Assembly (NCBI RefSeq): GCF_052117125.1
Contig: NZ_JBQKJT010000008.1
Coordinates: 62,001 to 126,000 of the forward strand
DNA length: 64,000 nucleotides
Reading direction: 5' to 3'
From: Avoscillospira_A sp052117125
GTDB taxonomy: Bacteria; Bacillota; Clostridia; Oscillospirales; Oscillospiraceae
The notes under the pieces: model-generated
What the model saw: the letters and a program-made list of their open reading frames with translations, nothing else
Database searches by the model: none
What the model was told of the DNA's origin: nothing
Position numbers and translations under genes: made by a program
Part shown: piece by piece, positions 36,101 through 45,312 of the stretch
Numbering within the stretch: the first letter of the stretch is position 1
Layout: every line of letters begins with the position of its first letter

Positions 36101-38800
36101 TCACCGGCCCTGGGCTGCCTCCGCACGGAGGTGGGCATCACAGCGCATCAGATAGTACATGGCCACCGTGTCGCGCTCATTGGTTTGCAGCACGTCGGCA
36201 AATTGCTTCCGGGCCTCGTAATAGTTCCCCTGTTCATAGGCGTGAATGCCCGCTTCAAAGGACGTCCGGGTAACCAGATGCAGTTTCTTCTCATAGGGGT
36301 CCATGCCATCCAGGAACTCGTAGAGACTGGGACGCCCGGTGTCCCCGGCGCCGATTTCCCGGCAGTTGAAATAGCAGCTGTCGTCGATGCGTTCCACGGC
36401 TCGGGCCGTAATGCTGTAGCGGGTCCCCATCTCTTCCATCAGACTGGTAAGGGCATAGAGGTCCATGATGGTGCCGGAAATGGCCGTAATGGTCTGGCGC
36501 TTCCGGTTGCCCGCCACGCCCACCAGCAATTCGTCGGCGGAAATGAGCATTTTCAACTCCACAGCGCTGTTCTCCCGGGCCATGGTTTCCTTGAGGGCAA
36601 TGGCTGTGTTCAACGCGTCCTGGACCTGCCACGGAAACAGCGCCAGCATACCCGAACCGTCAAAATGTTCGATGATGCCGTGGTTCCGGTCCACCACGTC
36701 AAAGACCTTGTCAAAATTCTCATTCATCAGGTCAAAGTACGCCTCGCTGTCCAGTTTCGCGCCGTTCAGGCTAAACTGCACATACAACAGGCTCATATCG
36801 CGGATGCTCTTGTCCCGCAAATTTAAATCGGTGACCTTGGTCTTGCCCAGAAGCTGAAACAGCTCCCGGGGAGTAAATTTGATGTACTCATTATTGAGCA
36901 GCACCATATTGGAAATGTACTGGTTCAGCTTCTCCGTCATCTGGTTGAAGCTCAGGCCGATATCCGCCAGTTCATCGCCGGAGGTGATCCGGGCCTGTAC
37001 GTTCCAGCGGCCGGCGCTGATCTCCCCGATGCAGCGGCGCAGCTCTTTCAGGGGGCGGAACGCGCCCAGCAGCACCAGCAGCAGCCAAATTGCCAGCACC
37101 ACCGCGCACAGCAGCACCGTGATCGCGCCGTAAAAAACCGGGCTCCGGTCCAGGACGGCGGTCAGGGCGTTTTGCTGAGGAACCCGGGCCTCCATCAGGC
37201 CCGCCGTCTGTCCGTCCGCCTGGAAAATGGGCTGGAAGCAGCTGATATAGGTCACGCCGCCCCGGTCAAAGGAGACACTGCTGCCCTGGTCCGCGCCATT
37301 CAGAATCGTCTCCGCCGTCTCTTCCGAAAACTCCATCCGCAGGGGCGACAGGGTTTTAGCCCACCGGAACGCGTCACGCTCCAGCGTCGTACCGACGCCG
37401 TAGCCGTCCTCCCCCTCCAGGGTATAGAGCAGAACGCCCACTTCGTCCATTCCAGAAATCTGTGCCGCGTATTGCCCGGCCTGTTCCAGCTGCTCTTGCA
37501 GCGTCTGCCACTGGGCCGCATCCATCTGCCGCAGTTCGTTCCAGTCCAGCGCATTGCCGTCCATCTGCGCTGCCGCTGCACGGGCTGCCGCTGCCAGACT
37601 TTGCTGGAGGGCCGCCGTTCGCTCCGCGGTCAGCAGATGCAGCATGGCGGCGGACAATAAGGCCAGCACCACCAGCACCGCAGGCAGAAACCGCAGCAAA
37701 ATCCGGCCAATCAGTCGGGAGCGGTTGAACGCCACGCCAAGAATCCACCCGGCCAGGGACAGAACTGCCACCGTCCCAAGAAACACCCCCAGGACTTTGG
37801 CTACTTCCAGACCGCTCCATCCCCGGTGAATGTTGTCGATGACGCCGGTCTGGTCGCCAAAGCGCACCCACACCGGCTGCTCTCCCCGGAACGCCACTGC
37901 TTCCAACCCGCCGTATCCGGCAACCTGGACGTTCCGAAGCTGCCGGAATGCTGTCTCCGTTTGGCTGTCCACCACAGAGTCGGGGCTATACAGCCGTTCC
38001 GCCGTATAGTCCGCCGGATTCAGCACATAGTACGCGCCGTTGGTGCGGTCGAGATAATAGAGCCGGTCGTTTTCATCCGCCGACAGCCAGCCCACCAAAC
38101 TGCCGCTGCCCACCAGGGACGTAAACGATTGACTGCTGCCGTCGGGCATATACGCCGTCAGGCTGCCGCCCCGGTCGGCGCAGACCAGTGTGCCGTCGGA
38201 CAGGGCCGCGCAGTCCTCCACCGCTTCCGCCTGGTCTCCCAGGTCATAGTTTGCCAGAACCGTCGGCTCCTCCTCCCCGTAGGGGTAGGCGGCAATGACA
38301 GAGAATTCTCCCTGATTACAGCACAGGGCCAGCAGGGTTTCTCCCTGTAGTTGCAGCTTGCGAATATACGGCTCCGTGCTGTACTGGGACAGCGCCGACT
38401 TGTCCACCTGCATCACATCATCCTGCCGCTGGCCCTGGCTGTTCCAGGTCTGAACCGCTTCGGTCAGAATGATCTCCTGTACGGCTCCGGCGGCGTCCAC
38501 CCGGCGCTCATACGCCTGTGCGGCAATGTACAGACTGCCGTTGCGGTCCACGACCAAATCCTCATACCGCATGAGATCGCCGTCTTCCGTTTCCCGGTCC
38601 AACTGCACCGTCCACAGCCGCCGGCCATCCGGTGAGACCCGGGTCAGCGTCCCCTCGTCGGAAAGCAGGTACAGACTGCCGGCGGCATCAAAGGCAAATG
38701 CCTCCGTACCGTCCAGGGCCACCCGCTGTCCGGTGACGGCAAACCACAGGGCTGCCGCCACGCCGAGGAGCACAATGACACTTATTTTGATCCATTTCAT
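36101..38800 (-). CDS. Membrane sensor: propeller, Cache-like domain, HAMP, degenerate nucleotidyl cyclase, TPR tail
   Basis: This protein is about 899 aa. The order is: anchor helix (7-25), beta-propeller-like repeats (35-330), two helices (~345-395), Cache-like domain (~400-560), helix (570-600), HAMP (~600-660), class III cyclase-homology domain (~700-850), and a TPR-like end (YEQGNYYEARKQFADVL). The cyclase metal aspartates seem lost: the first site reads YVQFSLNG and the second FDGSGMLALF, so catalysis is doubtful. ATG at 38800 is preferred over 38815 because GAGGG lies about 9 bases upstream. The N-terminal architecture equals that of the MFS fusion at 16223-19252. Confidence 0.7.
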   Translation of the reverse strand: MKWIKISVIVLLGVAAALWFAVTGQRVALDGTEAFAFDAAGSLYLLSDEGTLTRVSPDGRRLWTVQLDRETEDGDLMRYEDLVVDRNGSLYIAAQAYERRVDAAGAVQEIILTEAVQTWNSQGQRQDDVMQVDKSALSQYSTEPYIRKLQLQGETLLALCCNQGEFSVIAAYPYGEEEPTVLANYDLGDQAEAVEDCAALSDGTLVCADRGGSLTAYMPDGSSQSFTSLVGSGSLVGWLSADENDRLYYLDRTNGAYYVLNPADYTAERLYSPDSVVDSQTETAFRQLRNVQVAGYGGLEAVAFRGEQPVWVRFGDQTGVIDNIHRGWSGLEVAKVLGVFLGTVAVLSLAGWILGVAFNRSRLIGRILLRFLPAVLVVLALLSAAMLHLLTAERTAALQQSLAAAARAAAAQMDGNALDWNELRQMDAAQWQTLQEQLEQAGQYAAQISGMDEVGVLLYTLEGEDGYGVGTTLERDAFRWAKTLSPLRMEFSEETAETILNGADQGSSVSFDRGGVTYISCFQPIFQADGQTAGLMEARVPQQNALTAVLDRSPVFYGAITVLLCAVVLAIWLLLVLLGAFRPLKELRRCIGEISAGRWNVQARITSGDELADIGLSFNQMTEKLNQYISNMVLLNNEYIKFTPRELFQLLGKTKVTDLNLRDKSIRDMSLLYVQFSLNGAKLDSEAYFDLMNENFDKVFDVVDRNHGIIEHFDGSGMLALFPWQVQDALNTAIALKETMARENSAVELKMLISADELLVGVAGNRKRQTITAISGTIMDLYALTSLMEEMGTRYSITARAVERIDDSCYFNCREIGAGDTGRPSLYEFLDGMDPYEKKLHLVTRTSFEAGIHAYEQGNYYEARKQFADVLQTNERDTVAMYYLMRCDAHLRAEAAQGR

Positions 38801-38873
38801 ACTCGTTTCCCTCATCCCGGACGGTTCCCCGTTTTTTCTGTCCTACGCACAGCGCCGCCGTCCCGGGCGCTGC

Positions 38874-40004
38874 TCAATCCTTCTGATACTGGGCCAGCTG
38901 ATCCCGCAGCGGCATCCGCAGAATGGTTCCGGCCTCCAGCGGGCCATCGTCCGTTATGCCGTTGAATCCGGCCACCAGCGGCCCGTAGGCCGCAGAGCCG
39001 TAATAGGCAACACAAACGCTGTCCAGCGTATCACCGGACTGAACGATGTAATCCTCCGAACGGAGGGGCGTTGACGGGTCCGGCACGCCGGTAAACGTCA
39101 CGTTCTCCCGCTCCGGCTCCTCCGGCGGGTCCGTCAGCAGCAGACTGTCCCCCGTCTCCTCCTGGGACGCCACATAGGTGATGGCGCCAATGTCGGAGAT
39201 GGGGCGGGCCTCCAGGGTTTGCCGTCCCGTGAAGCTGGTAATCAGATAGACTACCAGACAGAGGACCAGCGTCACCATACCTACCCAGGACAGCTGGACC
39301 AGACGGGCCTTTTTCCGCAGCACATACGCTTTGAGCGCCTGCACCGGCCCCGTGTCCGTCAATTCTTCCGCCGCCTGCTCCAAATCATGAATCATTGCCG
39401 GCAGACTGGGATACAGTCCGGCGCCGCATTTTTTATAGATGGTGCGCAGGGTTTTGTGATACGTCTTTTTCAGTTCTCTGCCCAGCAGAAACTGCATCAG
39501 GGAGGCGGTTTCCTCCCACACGCTGCATCCGCTCTCCTCCAGAAAGAACTCGGGATAGAGTAGATACCGCAGGTAAATCCGGTCCACATCGTCCACCAGC
39601 AAATTTTCCGGCTGCAACAGGCTGCACACCACCGGCTCCGGCAGATTCCCCGCCGCCGTATAGACCTGGAACAGGGCGGTGGTCAGCAATTGCAGCCGTT
39701 TACCCACCGCGCCCCGACAGCCCTCGTACCGTTCCAACAGACTGGGGCCCTCGCAATAGCGAAACACGGCGTAAAACTCCTGCTGCATACTGAACAGCTC
39801 CAGAAAGTCGGACCGCTCGCCTCGGCGGCAAAACGCCCCGTAGAGGTCCCGGAAAAAGGTCCGGCTCCGCTTGTCATGGGGAATGCGGTTGACCAGCAGC
39901 AATTCCTCGCTGCCCGGATGTTTGGCCACCTGAGCCGTCAGATACAGGGACTGCTCCAGCATTCCCAGATATTGCAGCATCGGACACGCCTGAATCTCCG
40001 CCAC
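38874..40004 (-). CDS. Pseudokinase-like cytoplasmic domain, one membrane helix, extracellular LysM
   Basis: The N-terminal 220 residues resemble a protein kinase fold; LLQPENLLVDD aligns with the catalytic loop HRDLKPENILVD, but Asp is replaced by Gln or Leu, and no DFG follows (YLRYLLYP). Residues 240-262 form a membrane helix (WVGMVTLVLCLVVYLI). The C-terminal 60 residues are a LysM peptidoglycan-binding domain (DYIVQSGDTLDSVCVAYYG, with NGITDDGPLEAGTILRMP). The GTG start at 40004 follows GAGGAGG. A wall-binding signalling or anchoring protein of the CIS locus is inferred. Confidence 0.65.
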   Translation of the reverse strand: MAEIQACPMLQYLGMLEQSLYLTAQVAKHPGSEELLLVNRIPHDKRSRTFFRDLYGAFCRRGERSDFLELFSMQQEFYAVFRYCEGPSLLERYEGCRGAVGKRLQLLTTALFQVYTAAGNLPEPVVCSLLQPENLLVDDVDRIYLRYLLYPEFFLEESGCSVWEETASLMQFLLGRELKKTYHKTLRTIYKKCGAGLYPSLPAMIHDLEQAAEELTDTGPVQALKAYVLRKKARLVQLSWVGMVTLVLCLVVYLITSFTGRQTLEARPISDIGAITYVASQEETGDSLLLTDPPEEPERENVTFTGVPDPSTPLRSEDYIVQSGDTLDSVCVAYYGSAAYGPLVAGFNGITDDGPLEAGTILRMPLRDQLAQYQKD

Positions 40005-40051
40005 GCCTTCACCTCCTCTGTCCGTCGCTTTGCCCGAACCATGCCGGGCGG

Positions 40052-41815
40052 TTACTGCTTGCTGACCACCACATAGGCGCTGGCCCGAATATTGCCGTAC
40101 TTGGCGCTTTGGGCCTGAATCTCATAGACGCCCTCCGTCGGCGGCGCCGTATACAGGCCGTTGCGGTCGATGCTGCCGCCGTTTTTCTCCACCACGCTCC
40201 AGAAGACCTCCTGGGTGGCGCTGCCCTCTACCAGGGCGGTAAAGCGGATTTGCTGCAAGGGCTCCACGTTGGCCGTATTGGGGGTGATGAGGACCGTCAC
40301 ACCGTCGGTGAGTTCCTCCTTTTCCACCGTCTCCTCCTGGGGACGCCAGGCCCACCAGCGCAGACGGATACTCTGCTGGCCCGTCTTTTCCAGGAGCTTC
40401 AGTCCCAGCTGCAAGGTGCCTTTCTTCACATTGACCATGGCGCCCACCGAACAGGCCGGGGCCGCCAGGGAAAATTCCTCGGCTGTAAAAACGCCGTCGC
40501 CAAAGATCAGCGTTTCATTGCTGCCGTTGTTTTCTGTGTTTTCCACTGCCACGTTCACACACAGTTCCCCTGCGCCGAGTCCGTGGATAAATTCGTGGGA
40601 GAAGTAGCTTCTTCCCACCTTGGGGGACATACCCAGCATCACCGTGGCTACGCCGCCGGCAGTGCGGCGCACTGCGTCCGGCTGCCGGTCGTTTTCCTCC
40701 CGCCGGGTCTCGGGCACGATGGGCAGACTCTGCACCACCTGCCGCTCCCGGTCCAGATGCTGGAGCAGCTCCAACATCTGTGGATTTGCCAGATATTGAT
40801 GAAACGGATTGCGCACAACCTTTTCAATCAAAAAGGTATTCTGCGTGGCTACCACATGAAATTTTGCCAGATAGATGGCCTGGTCCTCCCGGGCCGTCAG
40901 AAATTCGTCAAAGTGGCGGGTATAGTAGGCTTCCAGCACCACCTCCCGCAGGGGACGTGCCGTCACCTCCACCGATTTGCGCAGGGGCTGTGTCAGGCCC
41001 TCGGCCTGATTGCTGCCAAAATAGAGGGCAAAGGAATCGATGGGAACACGGATTTCTGTATAGTCGTCCCGCACCCTGCCGCAGCGCATGGAATAGTCCA
41101 GGGACAGTTCTTTCTGGGTGGTCACCTCGGTTTCGACGTACTCCACCTGAACATACTTCTCCCCCTTGGGGCCCTGGAACAGATCGCTTTCCAGACGGAA
41201 GGAAAAGCGTACCGGCGCCGAAACCTCCCGCTTTTCAAAGAGGACCCGCACAGGGAACACGTCGTCGGTGTTCACATAGCGGGGAATTTGCAGGGTGATG
41301 CGGATACCGTCCTGATCGTAAAGACGGCACAGATCATAGAGCACGCTGTCCACACCCAACAGGGCCCGGTTGGGTTCCCGGGTGGTGAGGAACAGTTCAT
41401 AGCCCTCCCGCATGCGGTTAAACTCCTGACGGATCCCGTTGCCCTCGGCGGAACCCGCCACGGAAAAGGTGCTTTCGCAGGGCTCCTCCCGGTAGGCAAT
41501 GCCCAGATAGACGTCGCCGCTGTCCCGGATGGTGTCAAAGCCCCGGATGGTGCTGATGCGCTTGACACAGGGGTCCGGGACCACAATTTCCCGGCCCTGA
41601 TAGTCCAGGGCCATACCGGCCTCCAGGGAGAAGGTCTGATTGTCCACCAGCAGCACGCCCAGGCCCGCCGCCACACCGGTACCGTGAAGCATCCGGTTGC
41701 CCAGACGGCGCTTGTCGTTGAAATACGTCTGCTCGTCCTCAAAGTCCCGGGGCGTCATCAGCTTTCCATAGAAAAAGCGGTTGCGCTCACCGGTACTATA
41801 TTGCAGATTGTTCAT
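40052..41815 (-). CDS. CIS cluster protein of the FYGKLMTPRDFEDEQ family with C-terminal Ig-like domain
   Basis: The 587-aa protein begins with NRFFYGKLMTPRDFEDEQTY and RLLGNRMLHG-type residues (RRLGNRMLHGTGV), the N-terminus of a family common in eCIS and phage-tail-like loci whose exact role is not known to me. Most of it is beta-rich. The last 90 residues form a bacterial Ig-like domain (VTVLITPNTANVEPLQQIRF, and NGLYTAPPTEGVYEIQAQS). It starts with GGAGG upstream and overlaps the preceding 923-aa gene by 20 bases. It may be a baseplate or fibre component. Confidence 0.65.
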   Translation of the reverse strand: MNNLQYSTGERNRFFYGKLMTPRDFEDEQTYFNDKRRLGNRMLHGTGVAAGLGVLLVDNQTFSLEAGMALDYQGREIVVPDPCVKRISTIRGFDTIRDSGDVYLGIAYREEPCESTFSVAGSAEGNGIRQEFNRMREGYELFLTTREPNRALLGVDSVLYDLCRLYDQDGIRITLQIPRYVNTDDVFPVRVLFEKREVSAPVRFSFRLESDLFQGPKGEKYVQVEYVETEVTTQKELSLDYSMRCGRVRDDYTEIRVPIDSFALYFGSNQAEGLTQPLRKSVEVTARPLREVVLEAYYTRHFDEFLTAREDQAIYLAKFHVVATQNTFLIEKVVRNPFHQYLANPQMLELLQHLDRERQVVQSLPIVPETRREENDRQPDAVRRTAGGVATVMLGMSPKVGRSYFSHEFIHGLGAGELCVNVAVENTENNGSNETLIFGDGVFTAEEFSLAAPACSVGAMVNVKKGTLQLGLKLLEKTGQQSIRLRWWAWRPQEETVEKEELTDGVTVLITPNTANVEPLQQIRFTALVEGSATQEVFWSVVEKNGGSIDRNGLYTAPPTEGVYEIQAQSAKYGNIRASAYVVVSKQ

Positions 41816-44567
41816 CGCTTGTTCCTCCCGTTACAAATTCGGCCAGATGGGGCGCGCCGGAGGCAGCGGTGCCGTCCAGCACCAGCTCCCTGCTGCCGCC
41901 AATCCTGGAGTTCATGCCCAGATAGCAATGCTGTCCCAGCAGTATCTCATGGCGCAGGAACACCAGGTTGCAGATGGCGTCCACCGGTCGGAACGCCTCG
42001 ATGATTTTCCATAGCTTCGCATAGTCGTCGGCCCCGCCCTGGGCCTCCGGCATCAGGACCGTGACTGTGTGACGGCTGCCGCCGTACAGACGCCGCAGCG
42101 TCGCGCCGTCCCGCCGCCAGACCTGGCAGCTTGCCGGTTCAAACTGTTCGATGATGAGCGGCGTTTGGCCTGTGTACAGCTCAATTACCTGCCGCAGCGC
42201 CTCCCGGGTACCCTTGATACGGTACTGCACCGGATGCACGATGCTGGCCGGTACTGCTCCCGGGCTCAGCTGCCGGTTTTGCATCGGTACGCCGGGTAGC
42301 ATTCCCGCTGGTTGCAGGATGTTCCGATATTGGACCGGCTGTACAATGCTGGCCGGAACTGCTTCCGTGCTCGGCTGCCGGTTTTGCACCGGTACGCCGG
42401 GAAGAATTCCTGCTTGTTGCAGGATATTCCGATACTGCACCGGCTGCACGATGCTGGCCGGTACTACTCCCATGCTCAGTTGCCGGTATTGCATTGGTAC
42501 GCTTGGCAGCATTCCCGCTGGTTGCAGGATGTTCCGATACTGGACTGGCTGCACGATGTTGGCCGGTATTGCTCCCATGCTCGGATGCCGGTATTGCATC
42601 GGTATGCCAGGAAGAATTCCTGCTCGTTGCAGAATGTTCCGATACTGCACCGGTTGCACGATGTTGGCCGGAACCGCTCCCATGCTCGGCTGCCGGTTTT
42701 GCATCGGTGTGCCAGGTGGCATCCCTACTTGTCGCAGAGTGCTCCGGTATTGGACCGGCTGCACGATGTTGGCCGGGACTACTCCCATGCTCGGCTGCCG
42801 GTATTGCATTGGTACGCTTGGCAGCATACCCGCTTGTTGTAGGATATTTCGGTACTGGACCGGCTGCACGATGTTGGCCGGGACTACTCCCATGCTCGGC
42901 TGCCGGTATTGTGTCAACCTGTCGGGGATTGCGGTGGTATGGTCTATAGCAAATCGATACCGCAATGGCTGAGCATTGCCCGGAAACGGTGCTGCCAATC
43001 CAGCCGAACCATGCCAGTGAGCGCGTTCCAATCCGCTCCATATGATAGACTGCCGTACCCAAGCAGCCCCTATCGCCGAGGCACCCGGTAATTCGCCGGA
43101 CAACATCCAGTGAAAATTCTGTGTGACAGGCGATACCAAAACCGCCCGAACCGGCTGCTGCCGGTGTTCCGTCACGGTCTGATCGGATTCCTCCGGCCTC
43201 CCGGACGTCTGCCGGTATACCGGTTCCAGCTTGGAACTTTGGGGATGCTCCATCGATATTTGGGGCGGTTCCGCATGACTGACAGATACCCCGGACCCGG
43301 GATGGCTGTCGTGTTCCAACGGCGGCGCCAGTTTTATCGATGTTGTCTCCGGCTGCAACGCTGGTTCCGGCGTCTGCCACCGAACCGGTGTGTCTGCCCG
43401 CTCCGTCTGTCGGGCGGATTGCTTCACTCGCTCCTGCTGTCGGATTGGTCCCTCCGACTGCTTTGGCGATGGGATTTGCCTTTCCGCTTGTGTCTGCGGC
43501 TGGACCGGTTGTTCCGCCTGCTTTCGCGGCTGGGTCGGCTTTTGCCGTTGCGTCTGTCCCTGGACCGGTTGTTCCGGCTGCTTCTGTGGTTGGACTGGCT
43601 TTTGCTGTTGCGTCTGTCCTTGGACCGTTTGTTCCGAATGCTTCTGCGGCTGGTCCGGCTTTTCTGCTTGCGTCTGCCGCTGGACCGATTGTTCCGGGTG
43701 CTTCTGCGGCTGAACTGGCTTTTCCGGCTGCGCCTGCCCTTGGACCCGTTGCTCCGGTTGCTTCTGCGGTTGGGTCGATTGTTTTGTCCGTTTTTGCTTC
43801 CGCTCCAATTGTTCCGGCGTTCCCAGCTGGGGCTGGGAAGCCGTTGGGCGTTGGAGCGCCTTTCCGCGCTGGATTGCCGATTTCCCGGCTGCCTGGGGCA
43901 GCGTTTGGTCCTGTCGGTATTGCAGTCGTTCCCCCGTCGGAACTGCCGGCGTACGAACGATGGCGGTTGGCTGGATTGCCGGGGCGGTTTTCTGTCCAGT
44001 CTCCTGCGACGCAAAGACCCGGAGCGACGGTGTCGTCTGTGACCGATCCCCGGACGCCGCGCCGGAAACCGTCCGGCCGGATGGCCGTCCAGACGCCGGA
44101 AACGCCGGTCCGGAACGGGAAGCGTTTACCGTCCACTCCGGGGGTCTATTTTCGTTTTTTTTTAATTCCTGGGTCAGCTGGCCCATGGCCCGGCTGAACT
44201 CCCCCTCCCGGTAGAGATTGGTACGGATTGCCCGCTCGATCTCCCCGGCCCTGGCCCGCACCGCCCCGTTAGAGGTGGAAAGGACCTGCCGCAGCTGATT
44301 GGTCAGCTGGAGGTGCAGAGCCGTCTGACTGCGCAGAAATGTATTATTCTGGTCATAATACGCCCGCAGCTGCATCAGCAAATTGACCACCAACGGCTGC
44401 TGGTGGAGTTGCTCCGCCGCCGCGTCCTCCCTGGGCCGAACATGGCGCAGGGACTCCAACCGCAGCGGCGCGGCTGCGTTGTGTTTCCGGAGGATGGCTT
44501 CACAGAATCCGGCGTTGTCACCGGTCAGACGGAGCCGCCCAGCCCCCGTGGTCAGGATGCCGGTCAC
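41796..44567 (-). CDS. Repeat-rich protein ending in a phage tail gpI-like domain
   Basis: The 923-aa protein has four parts: an unrecognised helical N-terminus (1-150); about six Gln/Pro-rich ~20-residue repeats (PQKQPEQxVQxQTQ type); about seven 35-residue repeats (QYRQPSMGVVPANIVQPVQY type); and a C-terminal domain (KGTREALRQVIELYTGQTPLIIEQF in part, AFRPVDAICNLVFL, GMNSRIG) like the TIGR02242/gpI (Pvc12-type) baseplate end. The gpI-like end is the only baseplate component recognised in the locus. The GTG start at 44567 lacks a clear ribosome site, so the N-terminus is uncertain. Confidence 0.65.
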   Translation of the reverse strand: MTGILTTGAGRLRLTGDNAGFCEAILRKHNAAAPLRLESLRHVRPREDAAAEQLHQQPLVVNLLMQLRAYYDQNNTFLRSQTALHLQLTNQLRQVLSTSNGAVRARAGEIERAIRTNLYREGEFSRAMGQLTQELKKNENRPPEWTVNASRSGPAFPASGRPSGRTVSGAASGDRSQTTPSLRVFASQETGQKTAPAIQPTAIVRTPAVPTGERLQYRQDQTLPQAAGKSAIQRGKALQRPTASQPQLGTPEQLERKQKRTKQSTQPQKQPEQRVQGQAQPEKPVQPQKHPEQSVQRQTQAEKPDQPQKHSEQTVQGQTQQQKPVQPQKQPEQPVQGQTQRQKPTQPRKQAEQPVQPQTQAERQIPSPKQSEGPIRQQERVKQSARQTERADTPVRWQTPEPALQPETTSIKLAPPLEHDSHPGSGVSVSHAEPPQISMEHPQSSKLEPVYRQTSGRPEESDQTVTEHRQQPVRAVLVSPVTQNFHWMLSGELPGASAIGAAWVRQSIIWSGLERAHWHGSAGLAAPFPGNAQPLRYRFAIDHTTAIPDRLTQYRQPSMGVVPANIVQPVQYRNILQQAGMLPSVPMQYRQPSMGVVPANIVQPVQYRSTLRQVGMPPGTPMQNRQPSMGAVPANIVQPVQYRNILQRAGILPGIPMQYRHPSMGAIPANIVQPVQYRNILQPAGMLPSVPMQYRQLSMGVVPASIVQPVQYRNILQQAGILPGVPVQNRQPSTEAVPASIVQPVQYRNILQPAGMLPGVPMQNRQLSPGAVPASIVHPVQYRIKGTREALRQVIELYTGQTPLIIEQFEPASCQVWRRDGATLRRLYGGSRHTVTVLMPEAQGGADDYAKLWKIIEAFRPVDAICNLVFLRHEILLGQHCYLGMNSRIGGSRELVLDGTAASGAPHLAEFVTGGTSDEQSAI
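42216..42920 (-). repeat. 105-bp tandem repeats coding for 35-aa units, about 6.5 copies
   Basis: The unit recurs every 105 bases (for example the GTTGGCCGG element near 42556, 42661, 42766 and 42871). Copies differ at scattered codons, mostly by substitutions, so the reading frame is kept. Confidence 0.9.
43430..43790 (-). repeat. 60-bp tandem repeats coding for 20-aa Gln/Pro/Lys units, about 6 copies
   Basis: The TGGACCGGTTGTTCCG-type element recurs at a 60-base period. Encoded units follow PQK(Q/H)xEQxVQxQTQxxKPxQ. Because the period is a multiple of three, several other frames are also open here. Confidence 0.85.
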
Positions 44568-44624
44568 CGGCTGAAATCGTCCGATCGAAATAGTGCCACC
44601 CCCTCTCGCCTGCCGGTCCGCGGC

Positions 44625-45107
44625 TTAAAACAGCGACGGGACCGGGATATTCTTCAATCCTCTGTGGGTAATGGTAAAGGTTTCAATGAGGGGCGTGGAC
44701 CGGGTGGCATCCAGGTCGCTGACCTCCCACTCCACTACGCCCTGGGAAATAAAAGAGTAAATGGCTTTGATGCTCTGGCGTTCATCCAGCACCAGGATCA
44801 GGCCCAGAGCCTTCTGGGCCTCAATGGCCTGGGACCCCGTGTAGCCTGCCAGCAGTCCCAAAATACTGGCTTTACGCATCTGGTAACCCCGTTTGAACGT
44901 CAGGCGGTGGGGCTCGGTCTGGGGCTTGGGCAGCAGGATGGGATAATCATTGCGCCCACCCTCGCTGACATAGCTCACCGACCGCTGGCTGCCGATGCCG
45001 GAAACGCTCTGGAAGCCCAGCGTCACCGCGTTGAACATCACGATAAATCGCACCGCCACAATGGGGTCATAGTGGCCGCTGCGGGTGACAAAAAACGGTA
45101 CGTCCAT
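44625..45107 (-). CDS. Second CIS tube-type protein (T4 gp19/Pvc1-Pvc5 family)
   Basis: The 160-aa protein has tube-fold hallmarks: DPIVAVRFIVMFNAVTLGFQSVSGIG at the start (in part), and VVEWEVSDLDATRSTPLIETFTITHRGL at the end (in part). It differs from the major tube protein at 45788 and by position corresponds to a tube-initiation or baseplate-proximal tube protein. GGAGG is 4 bases before the ATG, directly after the DUF6760-like stop. Confidence 0.82.
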   Translation of the reverse strand: MDVPFFVTRSGHYDPIVAVRFIVMFNAVTLGFQSVSGIGSQRSVSYVSEGGRNDYPILLPKPQTEPHRLTFKRGYQMRKASILGLLAGYTGSQAIEAQKALGLILVLDERQSIKAIYSFISQGVVEWEVSDLDATRSTPLIETFTITHRGLKNIPVPSLF

Positions 45108-45120
45108 GGGTCCTCCTTAC

Positions 45121-45312
45121 TTAAAAAACGTCGAAGATATTTTTGCCCTGTGTCTGCTGGTTCATCTGATCGTTGATGCCGGAGACCTCCCGGCAGAAGC
45201 GCAGCCGCTCCCGGTGCTCCATGTTCATCAACTCCTCATAGCCCCAGTGGAGATAATATCCCAAAAAAGCTATCTCCTCGTAGATACGATCCAGGGGATA
45301 GCTTTTTACGAT
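45121..45312 (-). CDS. DUF6760-like small CIS protein without a standard start codon
   Basis: Reading the frame between 45336 and 45121 gives YPLDRIYEEIAFLGYYLHWG and then YEELMNMEHRERLRF, typical of the DUF6760 proteins found between tube genes in eCIS loci. No ATG, GTG or TTG precedes this conserved part after the in-frame TAA at 45339-45337. The feature start given (45312, an ATC) is only the point that would give the usual 63-residue length. The frame is -1 relative to the 122-aa gene that ends at 45306. Either an ATC start, a -1 frameshift from that gene, or a sequence error applies. Confidence 0.65.
   Translation of the reverse strand: MVKSYPLDRIYEEIAFLGYYLHWGYEELMNMEHRERLRFCREVSGINDQMNQQTQGKNIFDVF

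Noticed and set aside
36101..38800. GGDEF diguanylate cyclase output
   Set aside because: No GG(D/E)EF-like motif; the C-terminal domain follows the class III adenylate/guanylate cyclase pattern instead.
42216..42920. CRISPR-like regular repeats
   Set aside because: Period 105 bp with no unique spacers; the repeats are coding and diverge by codon changes.
42181..44136. Long minus-strand frame (651 codons) rich in Ala/Thr/Gly overlapping the 923-aa gene
   Set aside because: It is a by-product of repeats with periods divisible by three; it has no ribosome site, and the other frame carries the gpI-like C-terminus.
43340..44197. Plus-strand open frame of 285 codons with repetitive Ala/Val/Pro content
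   Set aside because: Opposite-strand shadow of the 60-bp repeats, with no homology and no start signals.
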